In this document: positions 1 to 8,588 of the stretch, in pieces | Layout: every line of letters starts with the position of its first letter | How positions within the stretch are numbered: the first letter of the stretch is position 1 | From: Romboutsia lituseburensis | GTDB taxonomy: Bacteria; Bacillota; Clostridia; Peptostreptococcales; Peptostreptococcaceae | Assembly: GCF_024723825.1 (NCBI RefSeq) | Contig: NZ_JANQBQ010000001.1 | Span: forward strand, 806,001-870,000 | Reading direction: 5' to 3' | Length of the DNA stretch: 64,000 nucleotides | The notes under the pieces: model-generated | Databases searched by the model: none | What the model saw: only the letters and a program-made list of their open reading frames with translations | What the model was told of the DNA's origin: nothing | Program-made: the position numbers and the translations under genes

Positions 1-703
1 CAAGGTCTCCAATTTCATCATCAGATATATTTGTATTTTTAAGTTTAATACTATAATTACCATGTGCTAATTCATTTGCAAATTGTTTTAATTCTCTTAA
101 TGGCTGAATTAATGACTCTGCAAATCTAAGACTTAAAGATATAGCTATAAGTAATATACATATACCAGCTAGTATAAGCCCAAATGTAAGCTTGAAAATT
201 ATATTATCTATTTTGTCTAATGATACAGTATACCTAACTACCCCTTCTATTATGTTGTTTGTTTTAAGGGGTACTGAGATACTCATAACATGTTCATTTG
301 TTTCAGGCTGTCTATATGTATATGGTGTTAGGTCTTTAACATCTCTTAACGCTCTAGTTACATCTTCATACGATACTTTTTCTTTTACTCTAAATCCATA
401 AGGATCTATTATGACCTCTGAATTTTTATTTATTATCTCAATAGCATATATAGAGTTTTTTTCTGTATTTTGTTTTTCTACTATATTCTTTACTTTACTT
501 TCAAAACTTCCAGTGGAACTTGTAGGTGCATCATATACTGATTTAGTATACTCTTTTTGATTCATTAGACTTTGCCTAACATAATCATAATAATAATTTT
601 GAATATAAAATATAAATAAACCTTCAAATAATGCAACTGTTATAATTATTATTGTGAAATAATTTTTAATTATCTTTTTTCTTAACCCTTCAAAGTGTAA
701 CAC
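1..703 (-). CDS. Sensor histidine kinase, N-terminal part (truncated by the window edge)
   Basis: Membrane receptor half of a two-component system, partner of the response regulator encoded just upstream. Reading from a GTG at 703 (AAGGA nine bases upstream), the frame stays open to the window edge for 234 codons. It shows an N-terminal membrane segment (about residues 13-33), an extracytoplasmic sensor region of roughly 130 residues, a second membrane segment, and a HAMP linker (QPLRELKQFANELAHGNY, ending DDEIGDL). The HisKA and ATPase domains lie outside the window. The GTG follows the regulator's TAG by two bases, so the two are translated together. The signal is unknown. Confidence 0.85.
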   Translation of the reverse strand, partial: MLHFEGLRKKIIKNYFTIIIITVALFEGLFIFYIQNYYYDYVRQSLMNQKEYTKSVYDAPTSSTGSFESKVKNIVEKQNTEKNSIYAIEIINKNSEVIIDPYGFRVKEKVSYEDVTRALRDVKDLTPYTYRQPETNEHVMSISVPLKTNNIIEGVVRYTVSLDKIDNIIFKLTFGLILAGICILLIAISLSLRFAESLIQPLRELKQFANELAHGNYSIKLKNTNISDDEIGDL

Positions 704-705
704 TA

Positions 706-1404
706 CTAGTCTTCCTTTCTAAAGCAATATCCATATCCCCAAATAGTTTGTATATATTTAGGTTTTGATGGGTCATCTTCTATTTTATTTCTTATTCTTC
801 TTATATTTACGTCAACTATTTTAAAATCATACAAGTAGTTTGTCCCCCATACTTCATCTAGTATTTGATCTCTACTTAATGATTGTTTAGCATTAGTCAT
901 TAAGTATTTAACTATAGAAAATTCAGTTGGTGTAAGCTCTATTTCTTTTGCATTTTTAAATAATTTTCTCTTATCCAGATCAAGTACAAATGGTTCTGAT
1001 ACTATTTCATTAGTTTTTGATACATTATCTTCTTTTTTAATTCTTCTAAGTAGCGCAGATATTCTCACAAGTAATTCTTTTATACTAAATGGTTTAACCA
1101 TATAATCATCTGCACCTGATATAAATCCTTCTATCTTATCATCCTCTTGACCCTTTGCAGTAAGCATTATTATACCAACTTGGTCAAAATTTTGTCTTAT
1201 AAATTTACATACATCTGTTCCACTCATATCAGGAAGCATTACATCTAGTAAAGCTAATTTTATGTCTTTTTCTGTTGTCATTTTTTCTATAGCTTCACTT
1301 CCAGTTCCAGCTTCTATTACCTCGTAGCCTTCTCTCTTTAAATTTATACTTACGAAACTTCTAATACCTATTTCGTCTTCTAGTACTAATATTTTTTCCT
1401 TCAT
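706..1404 (-). CDS. OmpR/PhoB-family response regulator
   Basis: DNA-binding regulator of 232 residues. The receiver domain has the acidic pair D10-E11, phospho-acceptor D54 (in LALLDVMLPDM) and the conserved Lys104 (DDYMVKPFS). A winged-helix trans_reg_C domain follows (ELTPTEFSIVKYL ... VNIRRIRNKIE ... IWGYGYCF). The ATG at 1404 is preferred over an in-frame TTG five codons earlier because GGGAGG sits eight bases before it. It lies between the lipoprotein gene (18-bp gap) and the sensor kinase, so the operon is HD protein, lipoprotein, regulator, kinase. Targets are unknown. Confidence 0.93.
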   Translation of the reverse strand: MKEKILVLEDEIGIRSFVSINLKREGYEVIEAGTGSEAIEKMTTEKDIKLALLDVMLPDMSGTDVCKFIRQNFDQVGIIMLTAKGQEDDKIEGFISGADDYMVKPFSIKELLVRISALLRRIKKEDNVSKTNEIVSEPFVLDLDKRKLFKNAKEIELTPTEFSIVKYLMTNAKQSLSRDQILDEVWGTNYLYDFKIVDVNIRRIRNKIEDDPSKPKYIQTIWGYGYCFRKED

Positions 1405-1422
1405 TTTATTTCCTCCCAATTA

Positions 1423-2859
1423 CTATTTCTTTGAATTTTCATCATATATTAGTGAAAAATATTCTTTAATTGTGTTTGCATCTATTTTAAACTTTTTAAG
1501 TTCCTCTATATTATTTTGGTATAATATGAAACTATATTCATTATTATCTGCTAAAATTACACCACTTGATGCAGTTGAATTTTTCTTATCATCTCTTACA
1601 CTTTTATTTACTACAGCTATTGTAAATAAATTTTTAGGTTCAGAGTTTTGCTTGTCATAATAATAGAACTTAAATAAAGCTTCATCCTTAGAAAATTCAT
1701 GTTCAATATATGAGCTTTGAGCTAAATCGTTTGGTATAAATAATCTATAGTTATATTGATAATTATAATATATTTGACTTGTAAATACTAACCCTGAATC
1801 TGGCCCTTCTTTGCCATTCCATCTAGACCAATTTACAGTCGTTGAGTTTTTCGTAGTATATACATCACCACTACCTCTAAGTATAACAGGTATATCTATT
1901 ACCTTATCATTATTTATATCTTCTAATGGTATATAATACGGCTTTATTGTAGGCATATTATTATCATCAAATGCTTTTTTAAGCTTATTATGTTCATCTA
2001 CATACAGTATCTGAGTTGCATAATTGTTATCCTGTACAATTGGTATATCTAAAAATATGCCTTTATTTTCTACAGTCTTATCATCAATTTTTTCTGTAGA
2101 TACTGTCCCAATTGTAATATAGAAATTGGATAAAGTCTTTACATTTTCAAGTTCAGTATAACCTATTAGTTCTAATGAGTCATCAAACTTAGCTAAGCTT
2201 GCATAAGCTTTAGTTGTTTTAGAATCATGATGTATCATAAGAATTTCTGGTTTATTGTCATTATTCATGTCACCTATTTTTATCGTCATATCTAAATACT
2301 TTTCTCTATCATCTATCCATGTTGGGTCTAGTATATATGTTTTTTGTATTTCATTATTTTCAAAATTATATATGTACATATTAGTTTTTTTATTATTTTT
2401 AACTAATAATATAATTTCTTTACTTCCATCTCCATTTAAATCATAAAAATTAGCATACTCTATAGAATCTCCAAGTTCTAGTCTATTGTCTATTTCAGTA
2501 TATGTTCCATCATTATTTTTACTTAATATCATAAATCCAACTTGATTGGTTCTTTCTGTTAGATTTTCTTTTTTCTCAAATACAACTAATTCGTCTTTTT
2601 TGTCTCCATTTAAATCCACTTCATTAATTTTGCCTACCTCACTTGCATTTGAAGGCAAGATTAAGCTAGAGTTTAAAGGTAGTTTTAGTTCAATTGCTTT
2701 ATATAAAACTTCTTTATTTTCATCATACACAGGCTTATCTTTTAGCAAAGATTCTGGAGATTTCGATAATAGTGATTCACCAGATTTTGAGTCTATACTA
2801 CATCCAGTTGCTAATAATGTTACTAAGCTAGCACATGCTATCAACCTACATAATTTCAT
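1423..2859 (-). CDS. Lipoprotein with FG-GAP/VCBS-like calcium-binding repeats
   Basis: Predicted surface lipoprotein of 478 residues. The N-terminus MKLCRLIACASLVTLLATGC is a lipoprotein signal with the lipidated Cys at position 20. Asp/Asn-rich motifs VDLNGDKKDELVV, YDLNGDGSKEIIL and IGDMNNDNKPEIL resemble FG-GAP repeats, which form beta-propeller blades with Ca-binding loops. The ATG at 2859 has AGGAGG seven bases upstream, whereas an upstream in-frame start at 2910 has no ribosome site. Its place directly before the two-component genes suggests it modulates that sensor, but this is inference. The ligand is unknown. Confidence 0.8.
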   Translation of the reverse strand: MKLCRLIACASLVTLLATGCSIDSKSGESLLSKSPESLLKDKPVYDENKEVLYKAIELKLPLNSSLILPSNASEVGKINEVDLNGDKKDELVVFEKKENLTERTNQVGFMILSKNNDGTYTEIDNRLELGDSIEYANFYDLNGDGSKEIILLVKNNKKTNMYIYNFENNEIQKTYILDPTWIDDREKYLDMTIKIGDMNNDNKPEILMIHHDSKTTKAYASLAKFDDSLELIGYTELENVKTLSNFYITIGTVSTEKIDDKTVENKGIFLDIPIVQDNNYATQILYVDEHNKLKKAFDDNNMPTIKPYYIPLEDINNDKVIDIPVILRGSGDVYTTKNSTTVNWSRWNGKEGPDSGLVFTSQIYYNYQYNYRLFIPNDLAQSSYIEHEFSKDEALFKFYYYDKQNSEPKNLFTIAVVNKSVRDDKKNSTASSGVILADNNEYSFILYQNNIEELKKFKIDANTIKEYFSLIYDENSKK

Positions 2860-2869
2860 TAAAAACCTC

Positions 2870-3493
2870 CTAACTTTTATGAGTTTTACAATACTCCTTA
2901 AAACTTTCAATTCTTTTCTTTTCTAATTTAATAGTTTCTTCACTTAAATTTCCTCTTCCTAGTCTATCACAATAAGAAATTAATGCAACTTCTTTATAAT
3001 CTACATCTTCTAACATATGTTTAGGTTCAAAGAAAGGAAGATTTTTGTCATAGAATAATGGTTGCATATGCCATCTTATTAATTTCGATACTTCTTCATT
3101 AAATATTTTATCATCACTAACCAAATTTAAAAAGTCTTGTCCTATTTTTTCTCCTTCGATATCATGATTATACGATGTTATTCTTCCTTTTCTAATTCTC
3201 GTAGTGGTTAGCTTTCCTATATCATGAAGTAAACAAGCCCACATAAAAATTTTTTCATTTTTTGATAGTTGCTTTACTTCACTGCCCTTATCTACTACCA
3301 TTAATACATGATTAAGTGCACTTCCTTCTGGATGATATTTTAAATTTTGTTCGATTTTTCCTAAGTTCTTTATTTTATTAAAGGGTTCTTCGTCAAAGAA
3401 CCCTCTCTTTATTAAACTGTTTATATGCTCAGAAGGTTTTATTTTTTTTAGTAAAATTTCATTAACTTCATTAAATACATCTTTAGCATTCAT
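2870..3493 (-). CDS. HD-domain phosphohydrolase
   Basis: 207-residue cytosolic metal-dependent phosphohydrolase. The HD signature is ACLLHDIGKLTTTRI, with a preceding conserved His (ALNHVLMVVDKG) and later His/Asp residues (SYNHDIEGEKIG, IRWHMQP, SYCDRLGRGN). The arrangement resembles the HD domain of CCA-adding enzymes and related nucleotidases, without a nucleotidyltransferase domain. ATG at 3493 follows GAGGTG. It is the first gene of the four-gene operon and its stop is ten bases before the lipoprotein start. The substrate cannot be read from sequence. Confidence 0.82.
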   Translation of the reverse strand: MNAKDVFNEVNEILLKKIKPSEHINSLIKRGFFDEEPFNKIKNLGKIEQNLKYHPEGSALNHVLMVVDKGSEVKQLSKNEKIFMWACLLHDIGKLTTTRIRKGRITSYNHDIEGEKIGQDFLNLVSDDKIFNEEVSKLIRWHMQPLFYDKNLPFFEPKHMLEDVDYKEVALISYCDRLGRGNLSEETIKLEKKRIESFKEYCKTHKS

Positions 3494-3639
3494 ATTTTTC
3501 ACCTCAAGATTATTTTTTGATATTGTTTTACTTATTTTTACTATTATTTCAATAAAATAATACAAAATAAAAGCCTAGCATTTATTACTAAGCCTTTATT
3601 TTATATTTTAACACGTATTTAAATTATTTATTTATATTT

Positions 3640-4488
3640 TTATTTTTTAGGAAACTTATCTTCTGACCAAACTAAATTTTCAAATTTTTGTTTAGTATTT
3701 GGCTCAACTTTTTCCTCATTTAATTCCATATCTTCTATATCATCTATATATTCAACTTCTTGGGAGCTTCTAAAGTTTACTGAATCAAAATTATCCTTAA
3801 CTTCATAGTCCTCATTATTTTCTTGAATATCTATATCTTCTATTATTCTTTTGCTATCTTCCTCTACTTGTTTATTAGAATGTTTAACTCTTTTTTTCTT
3901 AGGACCAATTTGCTTTTTACTAGACTTTGTTTCTTCCGGTAATACATCATTAATGATAGGCTCTTGCTCTTGTATTTCATCTATCTCACTTGTCTTGGCA
4001 TTTGATGATTTACTCTTTTTCTTAGAATTTTTAGGTCTAGATTCACTATGTTTTGAATTATTTGTTTTTTTACCCTTCGGCGCCGAATTATTCTTTTTAC
4101 TATTTGTTGAGTTTTTACCTTTTGTTGTCTTAGTATTTTCTTCTACCTGCGTATCATCATTACTAGCATTATTCTTTTTATTATGTTTCGTATTTTTCTG
4201 TACATTATCTTTAGAGGTATTTGTTTCTTTTGAAGCATTTGAATGTTTTCCTTTTGAACTTGTTTTTGAATTTGATTTTTTAGATCCTAATGCAAAGTTT
4301 AATTTTAACCCATTAGATTTATTTTCTTTAGGTCTTTCTGTACTGTTTAATCCAAACTCTTCTCTTTTTTCTTCTGGTACTAAGTCATTTAATATTATTT
4401 CATTAAAATTTTCTTGGTATTTTTGTTTACTATCTACTTTTTTTTCTTTAGATGCCTTTTTACGATTTTTGCCATTCATTCTAAACAT
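3640..4488 (-). CDS. Low-complexity Lys/Ser/Asn-rich protein of unknown function
   Basis: 282 residues, strongly basic in the middle (runs of KKSNSK, SKKNNSAPKGKK, KNSKKKSKSS) and acidic at the C-terminus (EDIDIQENNEDYEVKD, YIDDIEDMELNEEK). There is no signal peptide, membrane segment or recognised domain. Composition suggests a disordered, nucleic-acid-binding or scaffold protein, but no function is assigned. The opposite-strand frame is open only because of the codon bias. The ATG is preceded by AGGGGGTG, and that ribosome site is one arm of an inverted repeat (4496-4540). It follows the RlmL-type methyltransferase gene on the same strand. Confidence 0.65.
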   Translation of the reverse strand: MFRMNGKNRKKASKEKKVDSKQKYQENFNEIILNDLVPEEKREEFGLNSTERPKENKSNGLKLNFALGSKKSNSKTSSKGKHSNASKETNTSKDNVQKNTKHNKKNNASNDDTQVEENTKTTKGKNSTNSKKNNSAPKGKKTNNSKHSESRPKNSKKKSKSSNAKTSEIDEIQEQEPIINDVLPEETKSSKKQIGPKKKRVKHSNKQVEEDSKRIIEDIDIQENNEDYEVKDNFDSVNFRSSQEVEYIDDIEDMELNEEKVEPNTKQKFENLVWSEDKFPKK

Positions 4489-4495
4489 TGAGACA

Positions 4496-4540
4496 CCCCC
4501 TTAAAATACTCTATATACTATATATATTATCTTAAGGGGG
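4496..4540 (-). promoter_or_regulatory. Inverted repeat that could sequester a ribosome binding site
   Basis: CCCCCTTAA at 4496-4504 and TTAAGGGGG at 4532-4540 are perfect 9-bp arms with a 27-base A/T loop. In the minus-strand transcript the 3' arm contains the AGGGGGTG ribosome site of the 4488 gene, so the hairpin would mask it. No T-run follows, so it is not a normal terminator for the upstream gene. Confidence 0.55.
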
Positions 4541-4557
4541 TAAATATAATTAATTTA

Positions 4558-5703
4558 TTAATTTTTTTTAGGTGGTCTTGGTCCTATGTATTGGTACAAG
4601 TTAGTTTTTAACATACCATTATATAGTTTTCTTCTCTTATCCGCTTCTTTTCCAAATTCCTGTTCAAATTCTTCATATGAAGTTATTAAGTAATAAGACC
4701 AGTTTTTAAGTTCTCTAAATGTATATCCTAAATGTTTATATAAACTTTGAACACTTTCTTTATCCTCAAGTCTCTCTCCATAAGGAGGATTCGTAACTAT
4801 AAATCCATATTCTTCATCACTCTTAAAATCAAGTGCATTGCCTACATTAAACTCTATGTACTCGTCTACTCCTGCAATTTCTGCATTTTCTTTAGCTATT
4901 TCTATGGCTTCTTCATCTATATCATATCCATATATTTTAAACTGTACATCTTCATCAATTTTATCATATGCATCTTTTCTTACATCCCACCAAATCTTTT
5001 TGTCCATAGTTCTCCACTTTTCAGATATAAATTCACGATTAAGACCTGGAGCCATATTTATTCCCATCATAGCAGCCTCTATTAAAATAGTTCCAGACCC
5101 ACACATAGGATCAACTAATGTTCTTCCTGGTCTCCAAGGATTTAAATACATTATACCAGCAGCTAATGTCTCTCTTATTGGTGCCTTATTAGCTTTTTCT
5201 CTATATCCTCTTTTATGAAGTGCATCTCCAGTTGTATCTATAGACAGTGTTACTTTATCTTTATGTATAAATACGTATATTGGATACTTTTCTTTATCTT
5301 CTTTTAAAAGCCCATCTTCTAAGTAACTTTTCTTTAAGCTTTCAACTATAGCCTTTTTTACTATTGATTGAATATCTGGAGTACTATACAGCTTTGATTT
5401 TATTGAAGATGCCTTTGATACTGGAAATTGTGATCCATATGGTATATATTCTGCCCAGTTTATTCTTTTAGTTCCTTCAAATAAATCATTAAAAGTTTTA
5501 GCTTCAAACTCAGCTATTTTAAGATGAACCCTTTCTGCACATCTTAGCCACATATTTGCTTTGGCTATTCCATCAGCTCCAGTCTTATATGTAATCCTTC
5601 CATCTTCCGTTTTTATTATTTCAAAACCTAAGTCTTTTATTTCTCTTGCTAACATTTTTTCCATACCGAAAAAGCAAGGTGATATTAATGTGTAATTGTT
5701 CAT
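4558..5703 (-). CDS. THUMP-domain class I rRNA methyltransferase (RlmL/YpsC-like)
   Basis: 381-residue SAM-dependent enzyme, probably making N2-methylguanosine in 23S rRNA. An N-terminal ferredoxin-like/THUMP region (about 1-160) precedes a Rossmann methyltransferase domain: motif I DPMCGSGTILIEAA, YGYDIDEEAIEIAKENA, and the base-methylating motif TNPPYGERL. Length matches the Firmicutes YpsC type, which is shorter than the bifunctional E. coli RlmL. The ATG at 5703 follows TAGGAGG, which overlaps the stop region of larE eight bases upstream, so the two genes are co-transcribed. Confidence 0.88.
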   Translation of the reverse strand: MNNYTLISPCFFGMEKMLAREIKDLGFEIIKTEDGRITYKTGADGIAKANMWLRCAERVHLKIAEFEAKTFNDLFEGTKRINWAEYIPYGSQFPVSKASSIKSKLYSTPDIQSIVKKAIVESLKKSYLEDGLLKEDKEKYPIYVFIHKDKVTLSIDTTGDALHKRGYREKANKAPIRETLAAGIMYLNPWRPGRTLVDPMCGSGTILIEAAMMGINMAPGLNREFISEKWRTMDKKIWWDVRKDAYDKIDEDVQFKIYGYDIDEEAIEIAKENAEIAGVDEYIEFNVGNALDFKSDEEYGFIVTNPPYGERLEDKESVQSLYKHLGYTFRELKNWSYYLITSYEEFEQEFGKEADKRRKLYNGMLKTNLYQYIGPRPPKKN

Positions 5704-5711
5704 GATGCCTC

Positions 5712-6521
5712 CTATTTTTGTATACCTTTATTCATGCTACCCATCTCATATCCTGCCATATCCAAGGTAACATATTCAAATCCTATATCTTTTAATTTTT
5801 TATTTGTTTTATTTAGTAAATCTTCATTAAAAAATTTATGTATTTCATCTTTTCCTACTTCTATCCTTGCAATATTTTCATGAATTCTCACTCTAAATTG
5901 ATTAAACCCTTGTTCTACTAAATATTCTTCACTTTTTTCTATCTTTCTAAGCACTTCTTTTGTAATTTTTGTTCCATAAGGAATTCTTGTTGCAAGACAT
6001 GCAAAAGCAGGCTTATTAAAAGTCTTTAAATTCATTTCTTTTGATAAAAATCTTATTTCTTCTTTAGTTAACTCACATTCTTTAAGAGGACTAATTATAT
6101 CCAATTCCTGTAAGGCTTTAAGACCCGGTCTAAAATCACCTAAATCATCTAAATTAGTTCCATCTAAAACATTGTTAATATTATGCTGTTTTGCAATATC
6201 TTTTACTGTACTAAATACTGCTTTTTTACAATGATAACATCTATCTGTATTATTATTTATAAATTCGTCTACTTCGAAATTTTCTATATCCACCACAATG
6301 TGTTTTACATCAAATTGTTTTGCATACTCTTTAGCTTCTTCAATCTCTCTATCTGAATGCATCATAGCATTTAGTGTAACTGCAATAACACTATCTCCTA
6401 GAGTTTCCGTTGCTACTTTAAGTAAAAAGTTACTATCTACGCCTCCGGAATATGCCACTGCTACACTTTCTAATTCTAGTAGTTTAGATTTAAGGTTATT
6501 TAGCTTTTCACTTACTTGCAT
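5712..6521 (-). CDS. larE: ATP-dependent sulfur transferase LarE
   Basis: 269-residue PP-loop ATPase that adds sulfur to pyridinium dicarboxylate in making the nickel-pincer (NPN) cofactor of lactate racemase. The PP-loop SGGVDS is at residues 25-30. Cys175 in PAFACLATRIPYGT corresponds to the sulfur-donating Cys176 of the Lactobacillus enzyme. Two more cysteines, C95 and C98 (DRCYHCKK), give the three-Cys set known from LarE types that use a [4Fe-4S] cluster instead of sacrificing a cysteine. No larA, larB or larC is in the window, and the partner is a methyltransferase gene. AAGGAGG precedes the ATG. Confidence 0.85.
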   Translation of the reverse strand: MQVSEKLNNLKSKLLELESVAVAYSGGVDSNFLLKVATETLGDSVIAVTLNAMMHSDREIEEAKEYAKQFDVKHIVVDIENFEVDEFINNNTDRCYHCKKAVFSTVKDIAKQHNINNVLDGTNLDDLGDFRPGLKALQELDIISPLKECELTKEEIRFLSKEMNLKTFNKPAFACLATRIPYGTKITKEVLRKIEKSEEYLVEQGFNQFRVRIHENIARIEVGKDEIHKFFNEDLLNKTNKKLKDIGFEYVTLDMAGYEMGSMNKGIQK

Positions 6522-6552
6522 ATAAAAACTACCTCCTTATGAATTTTATTTA

Positions 6553-6578
6553 TCAAACAATAAATATTTATTGTTTGA
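6553..6578. promoter_or_regulatory. Perfect 26-bp palindrome upstream of larE
   Basis: TCAAACAATAAAT followed directly by its exact reverse complement, centred 44 bases before the larE start. A second short dyad (CTCTATA-TTTA-TATAGAG) lies a little further upstream. Position and symmetry suggest an operator for a dimeric repressor. The rest of the 6522-6840 stretch is plain A/T-rich DNA with no gene. Confidence 0.5.
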
Positions 6579-6841
6579 TTTTAAGAGGTTTAAATATAAT
6601 ACTTCTCTATATTTATATAGAGTATAATACACTAATTATATAAAATATACATATATAAATCAAACTTAATTTGATATATTGTAGCTTTAAATTTATTTTA
6701 ATGTGTATTTGACATATTAAAATGACTATATATTTAATAAAAATAAAAATTAATATATATATAAATTACTATAAAAATTATTTAACTTTATATAAAGTAT
6801 AAGTTCTATAATTCATACCACCAAAGTTTTGATTAGTCCGA

Positions 6842-6888
6842 AAAATAGGATTAAAAGCTTCAAAGATAGAAGCTCTTAACCCTATTTT
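6842..6888 (-). terminator. Rho-independent terminator of the queK-qrtT operon
   Basis: Arms of about 20 bases (AAAATAGGATTAAAAGCTTC / GAAGCTCTTAACCCTATTTT, with G-U pairs) around a 7-base loop, ending in TTTTT on the minus strand, 33 bases after the ECF gene. Confidence 0.8.
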
Positions 6889-6920
6889 CATTATAGTAAA
6901 AACTTATATATACTATTTTC

Positions 6921-7487
6921 TTATTTATTGTTTACTATAGGTGAATTAAAACTCTTTGAAAGTTCATTAATAGATAATGATACTAATACTGTAGCTACAA
7001 ACTTATCTATATAATCTGTAAATACCTGTGTAACAAATACACTTAAAACATCATTAGCACCTAAAGCCTTTAGCACTTGAACTATATACGATGATCCAGA
7101 TGATGTAACACCTCCAAATAAATATGCTGCTATTAGCGAACTTATTATTGAAGTTGGAATCGAAAATATCATTACTCCTAGGATTCTTTTTTTACCATTT
7201 AGTAATCCTTTTTTGTACATAATTCCTGCAATAAGTCCTGTAGATATCTGAACTGGTGCAAAGTAAAGTGAATATATATCAAATGTCATCCCACTTAATA
7301 AACTTCCACAAACACCTGTCATCACTGCATATTTAGGACCTAAAATACAAGCTACCATTATCGTTCCTATAGAATCTAAGTATATTGGAAGCTTTAACAT
7401 AAGCGCTACAAAAGCTCCAATTATATTTATAGCAATTCCAAGGCTCATTAGACTTAATTTTCTTATATCCATACTCTTATTTTCCAT
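6921..7487 (-). CDS. qrtT: ECF transporter S component, probable queuosine/queuine salvage
   Basis: 188-residue hydrophobic substrate-binding subunit of an energy-coupling-factor transporter, with about six membrane helices and the family-typical stretch GIAINIIGAFVALML ... YLDSIGTIMVACILGP. It overlaps or abuts the nucleoside hydrolase gene, and both sit behind a preQ1-I riboswitch. This is the arrangement described for C. difficile queuosine salvage, where an ECF S component (QrtT) works with the hydrolase QueK. The function therefore comes from context. Start ATG at 7487 is chosen because it abuts the queK stop; the ribosome site is weak, and MDIRK at 7472 is an alternative. Confidence 0.7.
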   Translation of the reverse strand: MENKSMDIRKLSLMSLGIAINIIGAFVALMLKLPIYLDSIGTIMVACILGPKYAVMTGVCGSLLSGMTFDIYSLYFAPVQISTGLIAGIMYKKGLLNGKKRILGVMIFSIPTSIISSLIAAYLFGGVTSSGSSYIVQVLKALGANDVLSVFVTQVFTDYIDKFVATVLVSLSINELSKSFNSPIVNNK

Positions 7488-7488
7488 A

Positions 7489-8457
7489 TTATATAACGCC
7501 TTCAATAGAGTCTATAATATCACCGTATCCCTTAAATATCCTTTTTAAGAACATACCCATAAATTTATTTTTATCAACATCAGTCAATACAACAGCATTA
7601 TTTTCTTCTTTATAAAAATCAAAAGAATCTACTATTGATTGGCCCATAGCAATACCATCTTCAACTACCTCTACAAAAGATTCAAATCCTTTGCAAATAC
7701 TTCTATCTATAAAGTATGCTACCGCTAGTGGATCATTTATTACACAACCAATAATTTTTTCTTGCTCCCAATGAAAATCAATGTAAAATCTAGTTATTTC
7801 AGTTATATACTTAGATATATCTTTATCAAGTCTATTTATAAACTCAATTATATTTGGTGTAAGTACAATTTTTCTAGTTACATCTAATCCTACCATGTGA
7901 ATTTTTTTAGGTAAGTTCTTGTAAACATAATCTACTCCATGAGGATCAACCCAATAATTAAATTCTGCTACTGGAGAACAATTTCCATGAATTCTAAAAG
8001 TTCCTCCCATAGACACAAATTCATCTAAGTTATTAAAAGCTTTTTTATCTTTCATTAGTGCTTTAGCTATATTTGTAAGAGGTCCCAATGCTATAATAGA
8101 TACATTATCATTGTTATTTAGAGTGTCTATTATAAAATCTACTCCTCCTTCATAAAACTTAGCTTCATTTATATCTTCGTAGAAATTTTCGCCTAATCCA
8201 TCATCTCCATGAGTGTCCTGAGCTGTTACAAGTTCCCGTTTTAATGGATATTCTTCTCCTACATATACTGGAATATGTAAAGAAGAACAAATCTGAAGTG
8301 TTTTTAGAGCATTTTTTGCTCCTAATTTTGCAGGTACATTACCACTACATATAGTAATGCCTAATACCTCTAGCTCTGGTGAATTTAAAGCTAAAAGTAG
8401 TGCCAAAGAATCATCAATCCCTGGATCACAATCAATTATTACCTTTCTTTTTTGCAT
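7489..8457 (-). CDS. queK: Nucleoside hydrolase, probable queuosine hydrolase (QueK-like)
   Basis: 322-residue member of the inosine-uridine hydrolase family, which cleaves N-ribosidic bonds. The calcium-binding DCDPGIDDS motif is at residues 9-17, and VSIIALGPLTNIAKAL and later VAEFNYWVDPHG are also family motifs. The preQ1-I riboswitch upstream and the ECF gene downstream point to releasing queuine base from queuosine (as with QueK of C. difficile) rather than purine salvage. AGGAGG precedes the ATG. The specificity is inferred from context; the family membership is clear. Confidence 0.78.
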   Translation of the reverse strand: MQKRKVIIDCDPGIDDSLALLLALNSPELEVLGITICSGNVPAKLGAKNALKTLQICSSLHIPVYVGEEYPLKRELVTAQDTHGDDGLGENFYEDINEAKFYEGGVDFIIDTLNNNDNVSIIALGPLTNIAKALMKDKKAFNNLDEFVSMGGTFRIHGNCSPVAEFNYWVDPHGVDYVYKNLPKKIHMVGLDVTRKIVLTPNIIEFINRLDKDISKYITEITRFYIDFHWEQEKIIGCVINDPLAVAYFIDRSICKGFESFVEVVEDGIAMGQSIVDSFDFYKEENNAVVLTDVDKNKFMGMFLKRIFKGYGDIIDSIEGVI

Positions 8458-8552
8458 AACAAATTCCTCCTAAAAAGTTATTTAAAGGAGAACCTTACAA
8501 CCTATAAGGTCATAGCTAAGGGTAAAACTTATATACTGCCACTATATAAATA

Positions 8553-8588
8553 CCTTAGTTTTTTATACTTGGAGGTTCTCGAACAAGT
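8553..8588 (-). promoter_or_regulatory. PreQ1-I riboswitch aptamer controlling queK-qrtT
   Basis: On the minus strand, ACTTG, a 12-base loop (TTCGAGAACCTC), CAAGT, then ATAAAAAACTAAGG. This is the P1 stem, conserved C-containing loop and A-rich tail of preQ1-I aptamers, and the tail is the same as I recall for the B. subtilis queC aptamer. The aptamer's terminal CTAAGG can instead pair with CCTTAG at about 8516-8521, and GAGAACCT in the loop with AGGTTCTC nearer the gene. The expression platform thus runs to about 8485. Confidence 0.85.

Noticed and set aside
3560-3600. AAGCCTAG ... CTAAGCCTT near the HD gene, at first taken for a terminator
   Set aside because: The two AAGCCT copies are direct, not inverted, so no stable stem forms.
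3851-4504. 217-codon plus-strand frame opposite the Lys/Ser-rich gene
   Set aside because: It is a shadow caused by the biased codons on the other strand; the translation is an implausible Phe/Leu/Ser run without a ribosome site.
8458-8552. Purine or TPP riboswitch upstream of the nucleoside hydrolase
   Set aside because: None of the conserved core bases of those classes is present, while the preQ1-I stem, loop and A-rich tail are.
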